64,000 bases of DNA from NCBI RefSeq assembly GCF_002117915.1, contig NZ_BDJB01000015.1:96913-160912 (forward strand), in the 5' to 3' direction. The DNA comes from Sphingomonas sp. TZW2008 (lineage in GTDB: Bacteria; Pseudomonadota; Alphaproteobacteria; Sphingomonadales; Sphingomonadaceae). Position 1 is the first letter of the stretch. Each line of letters starts with the position of its first letter. The notes beneath the pieces are model-generated. The model worked only from the letters and a program-made list of their open reading frames with translations. It was not told where the DNA came from and made no database searches. Positions 15,687 through 25,400 of this stretch are shown here, in pieces. Both the position numbers and the translations under genes were made by a program.

Positions 15687-16142
15687 ATGGCCGAGGACCC
15701 CAGACTCGCGGCACTGATCGACCCGCTGATTGCGGCGCGCGGGCTTCGTCGGCGCCGGGCGCTCGCTGACGCTCACACCCTGCGCCTTATCGCCCTCTTT
15801 GTCCTGACCTCCGGCACCATCCTCGCCAGCGGCACGCACTACCTCGCCGCGGGCGTCGTGCTCCTGGTCGGCGTGTGGGCCGTCACCGATCGGGTCCGAA
15901 AGGGAACAAGGCTACCCCTCGCGGTGAACGCACAGTGGCTCGGTCGCGTCATCGACATGGACCTGACGCGAACGGGTCGTGACGAACTTACCGAGCTGCT
16001 CCTCAAGGAGACGCTGACGCCCGAAGAACTGATCCCTTGGGGCCGGGCCGAACTCACCCGCCAGCGCTGCGAGCCGACCGAGCTCGCTCACGTCGTCGTG
16101 CCACCACCCGCTCCGCGCATCCCCGTCCAGCGGCGCGGCTAA
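15687..16142 (+). CDS. Small membrane protein, 151 aa
   Basis: One strongly hydrophobic region at about residues 30-70 can form two membrane helices (LRLIALFVLTSGTILASG and YLAAGVVLLVGVWAV). A basic N-terminal segment and a helical C-terminal cytoplasmic domain flank it, the latter ending in a proline-rich tail. The function is not recognisable. An unusually long, leucine-rich amphipathic helix (residues 95-115) could mediate self-association. Confidence 0.55.
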   Translation: MAEDPRLAALIDPLIAARGLRRRRALADAHTLRLIALFVLTSGTILASGTHYLAAGVVLLVGVWAVTDRVRKGTRLPLAVNAQWLGRVIDMDLTRTGRDELTELLLKETLTPEELIPWGRAELTRQRCEPTELAHVVVPPPAPRIPVQRRG

Positions 16143-16237
16143 CGCCGCGACCGCCGACGCGGATCGCTGGTGACCCTATCTGTCGACCCTTCACGGTCGC
16201 GGTCTCTTGCCGCACTATACCCCCATCCGGAGACACC

Positions 16238-16519
16238 ATGCGCCAGCCACGCACCGCACGAGATCGCTCGCCCTATCTCCTGATGGGGGCCCTCGTCGGC
16301 GCCGTCATGGCGGCCTGCTGGTGGCAATTCGCGCCGGTCGATCCCCTGTCCGAGCAGGACGCCGTTATCCTCGCCCGCGCCGGTCCGAGAGGCGCGCGTT
16401 CCTACGAGATCGCGTGGCGGGACGGGAAGCTGACCCGCCCCGAGCTGCGCACGCTGCGCGAGGCGGCCGGCGAGGATATCGACGATTACTTCCGCAACGA
16501 ACGGCCGAACCGACGCTGA
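16238..16519 (+). CDS. Single-pass membrane protein, 93 aa
   Basis: The ATG at 16238 is preceded by CGGAGACACC, the same ribosome-binding context as at 3209 and 4038. The frame runs upstream but has no better start. Residues 13-29 form one membrane helix. The remainder is soluble, with a helix-turn region ending in EAAGEDIDDYFRNERPNRR. The family is unknown. Confidence 0.5.
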   Translation: MRQPRTARDRSPYLLMGALVGAVMAACWWQFAPVDPLSEQDAVILARAGPRGARSYEIAWRDGKLTRPELRTLREAAGEDIDDYFRNERPNRR

Positions 16520-16834
16520 CGCCATCCGGCCGCTCGCTCGCTTCGGTACGGCCATTCGGCCTCCCCTCGCTACGCCTCGGCCGGGAAGGCGCCTGAGCGG
16601 GCATCGAGCCCGCCCAGGCGCCATGGGCGAGGGTGGTGGGCTTCTCTCTCATTGTCGGCCCATTGTGATCCACTGCTCGGCCGCGTCAAGGATCGACGGT
16701 CCCCCCAAAATGCTGTGCATTTTGGCTCCCCCGTCGCCCGCTTCGCGGCGCGCGGCTGGCGCCGCGCGTCCCTGACCCGGCCTCCGACTGTGGCTCGGAT
16801 GACCTCCGTCACTTCGAGACAAAGGAGGAACATC
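16520..16834. other. Gene-free stretch with inverted repeats
   Basis: No gene is supported here. The stretch contains a perfect CCAAAATGC-TGT-GCATTTTGG hairpin (16705-16725) flanked by C-runs, and several looser GC-rich repeats around 16590-16625. The hairpin lacks a T-run, so it is not a standard terminator. AAAGGAGG at its right end is the ribosome binding site of the next gene. Confidence 0.4.
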
Positions 16835-17089
16835 ATGAACGTGATATTGTTTAGAGCACTGAAAAACGCTAACGTGTCGGACGACGATGCAGAGCGCGTT
16901 GTGAACGCACTTGAAAGGCACATCGACTTGGCCGTTGGAGACGCAAACAAGGCGCTTGAGGGCAAGCTCGACGGGGTAAAGGCCTCGATCGACGGTCTCA
17001 AGTTCTACCTTCAGATCATGACCGGCGTCGTCGCGACGTGCGCGGTGATCGGGACGGCGTTGACCGCTTACTCTCAGCTTCTGAAGTAG
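16835..17089 (+). CDS. Small coiled-coil membrane protein, 84 aa
   Basis: The ATG at 16835 has the strongest Shine-Dalgarno sequence in the region (AAAGGAGG at 16821-16828), which fixes the start although the frame is open upstream. Residues 1-55 form an amphipathic helix (DDDAERVVNALERHIDLAVGD), and residues 58-80 are one membrane helix at the C-terminus. This layout recalls small helical tail-anchored proteins of mobile elements and phages. Two terminators follow directly. The function is unknown. Confidence 0.65.
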   Translation: MNVILFRALKNANVSDDDAERVVNALERHIDLAVGDANKALEGKLDGVKASIDGLKFYLQIMTGVVATCAVIGTALTAYSQLLK

Positions 17090-17098
17090 GCCACAGGA

Positions 17099-17120
17099 GG
17101 GGACTTCGGTCCCCTTCTTT
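17099..17120 (+). terminator. Rho-independent terminator with UUCG loop
   Basis: GGGGAC and GTCCCC pair around a TTCG tetraloop and are followed by a T-rich tail (TTCTTTCTT). It lies ten bases after the stop of the 84-residue protein. Confidence 0.8.
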
Positions 17121-17136
17121 CTTCACATCGCGCGAC

Positions 17137-17167
17137 GGGCCAGCGGGCAACCGCAGGCCCTTTTTTT
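17137..17167 (+). terminator. Rho-independent terminator with GCAA loop
   Basis: GGGCC-A-GCGG, a GCAA loop and CCGC-A-GGCCC form a stem followed by TTTTTTT. It backs up the terminator at 17099, giving a tandem stop before the conjugation genes. Confidence 0.8.
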
Positions 17168-17299
17168 GTGATCGATCAGGCGCGATCGGCTCAGGGAACC
17201 AGGCTCGCTTCGCTCGCCGGTCCCGTCGCCGATCGCAGCGCCTTGACGGCGCTATTTCGGTGCCAATCCGCTCGGGATCGTGATAGCTTTCCGCCCGTC

Positions 17300-18595
17300 A
17301 TGTGGCTCGTGGACAAACTTCACGATGGGACCGAACGGCACCGCGAAGAGGTGCCGGCCGACATGCTTGCCGCGCTCATCCGGTGGTACGTCGGGAAGGG
17401 CTCAGAGACCGACGAGAAGATCGGCGTCATGCTCGTCCACCGGGCCAAGATGTTCGAGCGATGGCTCGCCTGCGATTGCCTCGGATCGGACAAGCGTCCG
17501 CCCCTCTTGTCGCCCGCGTATCTCTCCGAGGCCGAGACCTTTTACCTTCGCCGTCTGACGGGCGAGGGCCGTCCCGAACACCTGCCCGACTGCCCCTTTT
17601 TCCGCGACCAGGCCGCCTTTGAACGCGAGCAGCGCAAGCACGACGCGAAGCCCCTCACGCCCGTCGATGGCTACTTCGCGGCATTGAAACCGCTTGGGGA
17701 GCACCTTGCCCAACAGCCGGTCAGCGACGCGGACGATAACCGCGTGCGAGGTGGCTCCACGCCACGCCTTGCGCGCCTTCTCTGGCAGCTCATCGACGAC
17801 GCCGAGACGAACGTCATCGGCGCGATAAAACACCGGCCAAGGCCGTCCATCCAGCACGAATACGACCGTTTGCGCGAAGCAGCTCGCGACCTCTGGATCG
17901 CCCCCAAGACGCCGCTTGCGAGCCACCTCTACACCCACCCGAACGACTTCCGGAGCCAGCGCATCTACGCGCGCCTTCGCAAGGCCGCGAAGGACTGGCC
18001 GGCCGACCATGAGCCGCAGGCCTTCCTCGCCGTCTTTGCCCCTTCGGTCACACGCCGCGAGATCGTCCTCGCCGAGGGCGACCCGATCATCGTCGCCTCC
18101 GACATCGTCAAGCCCGCCGCCAAACGCGTGGAGCGCGGCCCCTATCTGGTCTTGGTCGCGATCGGCGAGCACGCACAGGCCCGTGGCTACGCCCCGGTCC
18201 GTGCTTACGCCCAGCCGGTCCAGGACGGCCGGCACTTCTCACCCGTAGACTCGAACGCCGAGCGCGACCTCATGCAGCTCCTCATGAAGCTGCAATGGGA
18301 CCTCGATGCCCAGGGCATCTCGACCCGGATCAAGAAGCCGGTGTTCGACCTGGAGACCGATCTCGGGCCATGCCGGCCTGACTTCATGATCGGCATCCTC
18401 GACCGACGCACGAACCGACGCCGGCTGCTCAACCTCGAGCTGCTCGGATACGATACGGAGAGCTATCGCCGGTCGAAGGAAGTGACGATCCCCCGGATGC
18501 GCTTGCGCGCACCGGTGATCGAGATCGAGACCAAGGAACTGGACGACGAGAGCGCTTTGTCCGAGCGCCTCCGGCAGGCCGTCAGCCGCCCTTAG
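17300..18595 (+). CDS. Hypothetical conjugation-region protein with Cys/His cluster, 431 aa
   Basis: The start at 17300 is the first ATG; the frame is open to 17168, so an upstream non-ATG start is possible. ACDCLG near residue 53 and HLPDCPFF near residue 94 form a C.C...H..C pattern that could bind zinc and recalls DUF1173-type plasmid proteins. Near the C-terminus, RPDFMIGILD, then LLNLELLGYDTESYRRSK, looks like the core of a restriction-endonuclease-like (PD-(D/E)XK) fold. It lies just left of the transfer genes, so a role in DNA processing during transfer is possible but not shown. Confidence 0.55.
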   Translation: MWLVDKLHDGTERHREEVPADMLAALIRWYVGKGSETDEKIGVMLVHRAKMFERWLACDCLGSDKRPPLLSPAYLSEAETFYLRRLTGEGRPEHLPDCPFFRDQAAFEREQRKHDAKPLTPVDGYFAALKPLGEHLAQQPVSDADDNRVRGGSTPRLARLLWQLIDDAETNVIGAIKHRPRPSIQHEYDRLREAARDLWIAPKTPLASHLYTHPNDFRSQRIYARLRKAAKDWPADHEPQAFLAVFAPSVTRREIVLAEGDPIIVASDIVKPAAKRVERGPYLVLVAIGEHAQARGYAPVRAYAQPVQDGRHFSPVDSNAERDLMQLLMKLQWDLDAQGISTRIKKPVFDLETDLGPCRPDFMIGILDRRTNRRRLLNLELLGYDTESYRRSKEVTIPRMRLRAPVIEIETKELDDESALSERLRQAVSRP

Positions 18596-18825
18596 AAGGG
18601 TACGAGATCGCTCCCGGCTTCGCCGAGGATCGATCGCGCGCGCCGGTCGAGAAGCCTCGCCGCGAGGGCGGCATCGGCCGCTGCGTCCAGCGGATCTCGC
18701 TGGACCGCTTCGCGCAAGAAACGCTTCACGGGATCGCGGACCGACGGGTCCGCCATCACCGCCGCGATCTCGGCTTCGACAGCCTCAATCGCAGGCACCG
18801 GACCAAGCCCGTCCGGCGCGGACAT
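18592..18825 (-). CDS. Small protein next to the transfer origin, 77 aa
   Basis: This is a helical, acidic protein (EAVEAEIAAVMADPSVRDPVKRFL) whose ATG begins directly after the stop of the upstream minus-strand gene, so the two form an operon. Small paired genes facing away from a coupling-protein gene are typical of the traC-traD position in alphaproteobacterial transfer regions. I infer a relaxosome or regulatory role from position only, since the sequence shows no known motif. Confidence 0.55.
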   Translation of the reverse strand: MSAPDGLGPVPAIEAVEAEIAAVMADPSVRDPVKRFLREAVQRDPLDAAADAALAARLLDRRARSILGEAGSDLVPF

Positions 18826-19050
18826 TCAGGCCTTCGCACCGAGGCGCTTCAGCGCCTCATCCTCGCCCACCTGCACGATCTGGCGAACGATCTTCACAAG
18901 CTTCGCCGGGTCCAGCGCATCCGCTCCGGCTTGGATCAACGCGGCCCCGATTTCGCCCGCAGCCTCGCGCTTCAACTCGGCTTCGCGAGCGTTCAAGGCG
19001 TCGCGCTCGCCCCGCAGTTTCGCCAGCCGCTTCACCGCACTTTCCGCCAT
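18826..19050 (-). CDS. Small coiled-coil protein resembling DUF6437 / TraC type, 74 aa
   Basis: I chose the ATG at 19050 (GGGAG upstream) over 19164, because the extra 38 residues are low in structure. The protein has a charged coiled coil (AKLRGERDALNAREAELKREAAGEIG) followed by GAALIQAG and GEDEALKRLGAKA. This layout recalls DUF6437 and the small TraC-like accessory proteins of conjugative elements, which sit beside oriT. It diverges from the RHH and coupling-protein genes across a 620-base non-coding region. Confidence 0.6.
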   Translation of the reverse strand: MAESAVKRLAKLRGERDALNAREAELKREAAGEIGAALIQAGADALDPAKLVKIVRQIVQVGEDEALKRLGAKA

Positions 19051-19677
19051 GGATCGTCTCCCGAAATCTTCGTCGATCATGCCTCCATCGGGGCCGTCCG
19101 ACAATGGGTCATGAGAGGCGCGTGAACGCGCCATTTGCGCCGCGTACTGAGGACCTATTCTCATGCCAGCGACCGCTCCATTGGCCGTCCAGAGGCGCCG
19201 AGACGGTCGGCTTGCGAACGCCGCTCCAGAACCCGGCTGAGACCCATTCCGCGTGTTCGCGACGGCCCGGTAGACCGCTCACACCGGCACCGATCGTTGC
19301 CGCTCACAGGGGCCGGAGAGCGCTCCGGCCGGGCTCGTTCCTGCGGGAGACCCGGCCCGACACGCCACCCACGGAAATCCCGACCCACACACACTCGGGG
19401 CCATCTCTAGGAGCCCTAGAAGGGGCACACCTTATGCAGCGGTGCAGCGGTGTAGAAGTGCTCTAACGTTCCGGAAATCCGGGACTAATTGGAGCTAGCA
19501 ACTTCCGGCACCGTGTCACACATTTTGTCACACGTCACACGGGCCGAGGACAAGTCGTCACACATCCTGTCTAACCACCGCCGGAAAGGACGTTGAACCC
19601 CTGGACGCTCCTGTGTTATCTAGAACCCGCTTTACGAGGTCCGATCCAGGCAGCCCGGCGCAACGCCAAGGCTGTAT
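19051..19677. other. Probable oriT / divergent regulatory region
   Basis: This is the only long non-coding tract in the transfer region. It lies between the divergent small accessory genes and the RHH-coupling protein-relaxase operon, which is the usual place for oriT. It contains four GTCACAC copies (19515-19563), CCGGA-AA-TCCGG (19471-19482), and two sequences, TGTCTAACC (19568-19576) and TTATCTAGAACCC (19616-19628), that loosely resemble the nicking context of R388-type MobF origins. The exact nick site is not determined. Confidence 0.5.
19515..19563 (+). repeat. Four GTCACAC direct repeats
   Basis: GTCACAC occurs at 19515, 19527, 19534 and 19557 within 49 bases, all on the same strand, in the probable oriT region. 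Such iterated short sites are typical binding sites for an accessory protein, most likely the RHH protein encoded just downstream. Confidence 0.6.
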
Positions 19678-19989
19678 ATGGGCAAACGATCTGAAGAGGT
19701 CTTCCTGTCGGTCCGGCTAACGCCGGCCATGAACGCGCGCCTTCACGCGCTCGCAGACCGGGAAAAGACCACCCGAAGCGACATCGTCCGCGAGCTGATC
19801 GACCGCGCGTTGCACGGCGAGCCGCTGACCATCCAGAACCTCGAAAAGTCACTTCGCTTTATCCACGTCGCGATGGACGCGCTCCTGCGCCACCACCCTC
19901 GTGAGGGCATCCGTGACGAAGTCCTTCGGATCCAGAAAGCCATCGCAAGCCAGATCGAGTCTACCCCCGTCATGGAGGTCCGGCAATGA
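19678..19989 (+). CDS. Ribbon-helix-helix relaxosome accessory protein
   Basis: Residues 6-50 form a ribbon-helix-helix DNA-binding fold: the strand EVFLSVRLTPAMNARL, then helix one LHALADREKTTRSDIVRELI. RHH proteins of this kind (TraM/TrwA-like or MobC-like) bind oriT and recruit the relaxase and coupling protein. The remaining 50 residues are helical and probably oligomerise. It overlaps the coupling-protein gene by four bases (ATGA) and lies next to the GTCACAC repeats, which are its likely target. Confidence 0.75.
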   Translation: MGKRSEEVFLSVRLTPAMNARLHALADREKTTRSDIVRELIDRALHGEPLTIQNLEKSLRFIHVAMDALLRHHPREGIRDEVLRIQKAIASQIESTPVMEVRQ

Positions 19990-22400
19990 AGCGGAACCTG
20001 AAGAACTTCACCCGGGGAAGCCAGCTCCTCGAGAACTTCGGAATGATGTTCGCGGCGGGCTTCAAGCTCCCGCTCTGGATCGCCGGGATCAGCCTCGCCT
20101 TGTCGGCCTGGTGGCACTGCTCGACCATGCTGACCGAGCACACGCAATACCTCGCCCTGATGCACCTTGAGGCCAGCATCTATCACTGGTTCCAGTTCGA
20201 TCCGGACAAGGCCGTCAACATCCAGAACAGCACCGGAGGGACCACCCGTCTGACGTGGGGATCGGTGCTCGACTACCCGCCCATGGAGTTCGCGTGGGCG
20301 GAGGCGACGGCGGCCCTGTGGCGCGCCTTCTGGGTCGTCGTGCTCGCGCTCGTCCCCCTCTTCGTCGGCTATTATTGGTACGCCGTTCGCTTCGGCAGCA
20401 AGGCCAAGCAGCGCGACCATATCGGCGGTGCGCAACTCGCCACCTACTCGGATCTGAAGCGGCTCGTGGACGCCCGCAATCGACCCCAGCGCTCGAAGGA
20501 TATGAAGGCGGCGTTCGGCAAGACCTGGCCGCTCCAGAGCCGCCTCGCGACCAAAGCTGAGCTCGACGCGGCAGGCATCTACCGACCCTATGAGATCGCC
20601 GGCATCCCGTTTCCATACCGTCTAGAGCAGAGCCACGCGATGCTCATCGGCACGACCGGGACGGGCAAGACCGTGGAGCTTTCCTCACTCGTCAGCCAGA
20701 TACGCCAACGCAATCACCGGGCCGTCATCTTCGACCTCACGGGCGCCTTCATCGAACGCTTCTACGACGAAGAACGCGACGTCATCCTGAACCCGCTGGA
20801 CGCCCGCTGCCCGCAATGGTCGATCTTCAACGAGTGCGACACCGAGGCCGAGTTCACGACCGCTTGGGAGGCTCTCGTCCCCCACGATGGGGGCGGCAGC
20901 GACCCCTTCTGGGTACAGGCCGCGCGAATGCTTGGAGTGGAGACCTGCCTCAAGCTGAAGGCTGAGGGGCGGACCACCAATGGAGCGCTCTACCGCGAGC
21001 TGATGACGGCCGACCTGAAGCACGTTCACAAGCTCGTCGAACGCACCCTTGCCGACCCAATCACGGCGCCGGAAGCGGCCCGCATGGCGGAGTCCGTGCG
21101 CGCAGTTCTGAACACCAATGCCAAGCCGATCAGGCTCCTCCCAGACGAGGGGCCGTCCTTCTCGATCAAGACCTGGATGATGGACGACGATGGCTCGGGG
21201 GGCATCCTGTTTCTGTCGTCTCGCTACGTCGACATGGCAGTCGCTCGGACGATGCTGACGACGTGGATGGACACCGGCCTCAACACCCTCATGACGATGC
21301 CGAAGACCCGCGACGTTCGTATGTGGTTCCTGGTCGACGAGCTGGGTGCGTTGCATCGCTTGTCGGCTCTGGAGAAGGGGTTGCAGACCGCTCGAAACTA
21401 CGGCGGCGCGATCGTCCTTGGCGTCCACGCTTTCGGCAAGCTTGCCGAGACCTACGGCCAGAACGTCGCCCAGACGCTCGCGTCCCTGGCGCGCACCAAG
21501 CTCCTCCTCGCAACGGATGATCGGCCCACTGCCGTCTTCGAGTCCGACAGCATCGGCCACCGCCAGTTCCGCGAGATGGAGGAGGGCTACAGCTACGGCT
21601 ACGATAACCTGCGTGACGCCGTCACGCTGACGCCGCGCCGCAACCTTGAGCCGCTCGTCCTGCCCGACGACATCATGAACCTCGAGAACCTGCACGGGTA
21701 TCTCAAGTTTCCGTCCGGCTTCCCGGCAGCGGCGGTCCGCCTGGAGTATGTCGACTATCCCCGGATTGCCGACGGCTTCGTGCCGCGCGTGATCTCCCTG
21801 CCGCCTGAGATATCGCCGCCGGCCGAGGGGCCGGCAGCGGCGGCCGAGGACGGGTCAGGCGCGGGGAAGAAGGGGGAGGGCGCTCCTGCCGCAAACAATT
21901 CTGATGGGGGCCAAGGTATCCCCGTCGATCCGCCGGCCGAGGGAGGCTCAGCGCGGCAGGAAAAGGTGCTTGAGCCGGCGCGCGAGAAGACCGACGAGCA
22001 GGGCGAGGCGGGCGTGGAGAACGCCGCTGCGTGGCTCAACGCACGGTTACCAACCACATCGATGCCGCCAGTCCCACAGGCCGAGTCCGTCGACGGCCGC
22101 CCGGTCGGCGATGGGTCCGGAGAGGCAGTTGAGCCGGGCGTCACGGCCCGCCGCCAGGGCGGCGCTTCCGGCTCGGCCGAAGTCGTGCAGGGCGGGGGCG
22201 GCGACAGCACGCAAGTGGTGCTTCCTGGGCGGCCTCCGATCGGCAAGCTGCAGGGGCCAAACGACGCCGACCTGTCGCAGCAGGAGCTGCGGCTCGCCTT
22301 CGTCACCAAGGCGGAGGCCGAGCACCACCATCATCACGATCACCACGGCGAGCCACCAATCCCTGACGGACTGGCGGACTCGATGGGGATCGGTGACTGA
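19986..22400 (+). CDS. traD: TraD-type type IV coupling protein
   Basis: The 804-residue ATPase links the relaxosome to the secretion channel. Two N-terminal membrane helices (about residues 24-43 and 113-133) precede the Walker A motif GTTGTGKT (222-229). Walker B is MWFLVDELGAL near residue 442, followed by TARNYGGAIVLGVHAFGKL. The layout fits F-type TraD/VirD4 proteins. A long Pro/Gly/Glu-rich, probably disordered tail of about 200 residues ends in the striking HHHHHDHH. The gene overlaps the RHH gene before it and the relaxase gene after it by four bases and one base, forming a coupled three-gene operon. No channel genes are in this window. Confidence 0.9.
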   Translation: MKRNLKNFTRGSQLLENFGMMFAAGFKLPLWIAGISLALSAWWHCSTMLTEHTQYLALMHLEASIYHWFQFDPDKAVNIQNSTGGTTRLTWGSVLDYPPMEFAWAEATAALWRAFWVVVLALVPLFVGYYWYAVRFGSKAKQRDHIGGAQLATYSDLKRLVDARNRPQRSKDMKAAFGKTWPLQSRLATKAELDAAGIYRPYEIAGIPFPYRLEQSHAMLIGTTGTGKTVELSSLVSQIRQRNHRAVIFDLTGAFIERFYDEERDVILNPLDARCPQWSIFNECDTEAEFTTAWEALVPHDGGGSDPFWVQAARMLGVETCLKLKAEGRTTNGALYRELMTADLKHVHKLVERTLADPITAPEAARMAESVRAVLNTNAKPIRLLPDEGPSFSIKTWMMDDDGSGGILFLSSRYVDMAVARTMLTTWMDTGLNTLMTMPKTRDVRMWFLVDELGALHRLSALEKGLQTARNYGGAIVLGVHAFGKLAETYGQNVAQTLASLARTKLLLATDDRPTAVFESDSIGHRQFREMEEGYSYGYDNLRDAVTLTPRRNLEPLVLPDDIMNLENLHGYLKFPSGFPAAAVRLEYVDYPRIADGFVPRVISLPPEISPPAEGPAAAAEDGSGAGKKGEGAPAANNSDGGQGIPVDPPAEGGSARQEKVLEPAREKTDEQGEAGVENAAAWLNARLPTTSMPPVPQAESVDGRPVGDGSGEAVEPGVTARRQGGASGSAEVVQGGGGDSTQVVLPGRPPIGKLQGPNDADLSQQELRLAFVTKAEAEHHHHHDHHGEPPIPDGLADSMGIGD

Positions 22401-25400
22401 TGCTCTCGATGGCGCCAGTCCGCTCGGCAGGCGGCTCCGCGAAATACTTCGCAGCGGACAATTACTACACCAGTGAGGCGGCAACCGAGGCCAGCGAGTG
22501 GATCGGGGCCGGGGCGTTCCAGGCTGGCCTGACCGGCGCGCCGACGCAGGAGAGTTTCAGGGCCGTCCTCGAGGGTGAAATGCCGGACGGCTCGGTCATT
22601 CCATCGGGCGCGAATGGCAAGCGCGCTTTCGGCTCCGACTTCACTTTCTCGGCCCCCAAGAGCGTCTCGCTGCTCGCGCTCGTCGCCGGCGACAAGCGGC
22701 TGGTCGAAGCCCACCAGCAGGCGGTGAAGGAGGCGATGGGCTGGGCCGAGCGAAACCTTGCCGAAGCCCGCATCGTCGGTCCGGACGGGGTCACGCGGCA
22801 GGTGAAGACCGGCAACCTCATCATCGGTCTCTTCCTTCACGACACGAACCGGGAGCAGGAGCCGCAGCTCCACAGCCATGCCGTGTTCGCCAACGCCACC
22901 CGCGATCAGGACGGCCGTTGGCGAGCGCTCGACAACCGCGCATTATGGGCCGCCAACACGCTGGTTGGCGCGATCTATCATGCGAGCCTGCGCAACAAGG
23001 TCGCCGCGCTTGGGTTCACAACGGAACTCAGCGGCAAGCACGGCACGTTCGAGATCTCTGGTATCGGGCGCGAAACCCTCAAGGCCTTCTCCACCCGGCG
23101 GGAGCAGATCCTGGCGGCGATCGGCGAGCGTCGCGTCACGCCGGAACAGCGAAACCTTCAAACCCTTCTCACGCGCGAGGACAAGGCGGAGGTAGAGGAT
23201 CGGCGCCAGCTTTATCAGGATTGGCGCGACAAGGCCTCTGGGCTGGGCGCCGACCTCGCGGGTATCGTTGAGCGGGCGGTGAATCCCGCGACGCCGCGAG
23301 CCGCGCCTTGGGCCGCGGCCGTTGCTGGCCTGAATGCAGTCGGCGCGCGCGCGAAAGCGATCGCAGCGTTTTTTGCCGAGCGGCTCGGCATGGAGAAGGC
23401 CGACCCGTTGATGCCTTTGGCGCGGTCGCAATGGCCCGTGACGCCGGAGAAGCTGGCGACAGCGCAGTCCGTCGCGTCGGCAATCAGACACCTCTCGGAG
23501 CGCGAAGCGGGCTTTACGGTCCATGACATCTACCGGACGGCCCTCAACTTCGACCTGCCGGGCGTCTCGATCGATGGCGTCGAGCGGCGGGTCAACGAGC
23601 TGGTCGATCAGAAGGTCGTGTTCCGGGGCGTCGGCAAATACGAGGGCTACATGACCACCGCCCAGTCGATCGCGATCGAGCGCGCGATCATGCGGGAGGC
23701 GAATGCCGGGGCAGGGGCCGGCCAGCCGCTCATGGCACCCGATGTTGCGGAGACGCGGCTTCAAGCGGCCGCGATGAAGGTCCACGGCTTCGAGCTCAAC
23801 GAAGGGCAGCTCGCGGCCGGACGCCAGGTCCTCTCGACCAGCGATCGTGTGATCGCGATCCAAGGCGTCGCCGGCGCCGGCAAGTCGACCGCCTTGCTTC
23901 CTCTCAGGGACGTGCTGCGCGAGGAGGGAAAGACACTCGTCGTCATGTCGTTCATGAACGAGCTTGTTCAGGGCACGAAAGAGGCGGGGATCGAGGCTCG
24001 GACCATCGACAGCTTCATCGGCTCCCACCAGCATCTCCTCGAGCCCGGCACCGACCAGGCCCGCATCGACAAGGCCCGGGATGCCTACAAGGACACCGTG
24101 TTCATCATCGACGAAGGCTCGATGACGTCGAACACCAGCCAGCTCAAACTCAACCAATTGGTGAACCTGCTGCAGGTCCGGATGCCCAACATGGGCGACG
24201 ATCGGCAGCTTGGCGCCATCTCGGCGGGTAAACCCTTCGAGGTGATGCAGCGCCTCGGACTTGAGACGGCGCACATGCCGGAAAACCTGCGCGCCACTAC
24301 GGACAACATGAAGCGGGTGAACTTCCACCTCTATGACCGGCACCCCGAGCGCGCCTTTACGGCGCTCAGCCCCTATGTCGTGATCGCACCCGACAACATC
24401 GCGGAGACGGCCACCAAGGCTTGGCTCGCGCTGTCACCGGAAATGCGCGAGCAAACTGGGCTCTATGCCGACGGCCGCGTCCTCAAGGCCGAGGCGAACG
24501 CGCTGGTTCAACAAGGGCTCCTCGCCGAAGGAGTGCTTAGCAAGGAGTCCATCAAGGTCGAGATTCTCGACCGGGAGAGCTTCACCCAGGAGGAGATCCG
24601 CTACCCGGGCAGCTACAAGCAGGGGCAGACTGTCGTAGTGAACCGCCAAATCCGCAGCAGCGGGCTCTGGCAGGGCGAGTATACGGTCGCCAGCGTCGAC
24701 AAGGCAGCGGGAACGGTGTCGCTGCAAATGTCCCGCTTGGGCCGCACAAAGCAGTTTCAGCCGAAGAAGATCATTCCCGACACGTCCAAGCCGTCGCCGG
24801 TTGATGTTTATCAAAAGCGTGAGCTGACTCTCCATAAAGGCGACCGCATCCGCTTCGGCAGCACGGACAAAGACCGCGGTATCTGGACCGCACAGCAGGC
24901 CCGCGTGGTCGACTTCGATAAGAACAGCGTCACGCTGGACATCGGCGCCGGCAACCAGATCAAGTTGGCGCTGAGCGATCCGATGCTGCGGCGGATCGAT
25001 CTCGCCTACTCGCAGAACGTCCACATGCTGCAGGGCAAGACGGACACGCACGCGATCGCGATGCTGGACAGCCGAAACACGAAGCTGGTCACGCAGCGCG
25101 CCCTCCTCGTTGCCGCCACTCGCGTTCGAGAGAGCCTCATTCCGGTCATGGACGACAAGGATCGTTACCTTCGCATCGTCAAAGAGAACACGGGCGACAA
25201 GACGTCCGCTCTTGAGGTGATCGGGGAGGTGCCCGGACGGGACAGCAGCAAGAGCCCAGCAGCAGCCGGCCCGGACAGCCCTTCGGGAGCAAACAGCTCA
25301 CCCCGATCGCAGCCGGTCGAAAAGGCAAGCGATTGGGACCAAGCCGCGGCTGCCTTCTTCGATGCGGCCGACGCCGCACAGAGGGCCGCACAGGCCCCTG

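Noticed and set aside
17099..17167. Reading the two hairpins as part of the candidate oriT
   Set aside because: Both have tetraloops and T-runs and fit tandem terminators after the preceding gene.
19515..19563. Possible CRISPR-like repeats
   Set aside because: The repeated unit is only seven bases with irregular spacing; no spacers of constant length and no cas genes are present.
22323..22346. Vector-derived His tag contamination
   Set aside because: The His stretch is interrupted by Asp, uses mixed codons, is in frame with a long natural tail and has no vector sequence beside it.
22943..24343. A 466-codon antisense frame over the relaxase
   Set aside because: The relaxase and helicase motifs are on the plus strand, and the antisense product has a biased, featureless composition.
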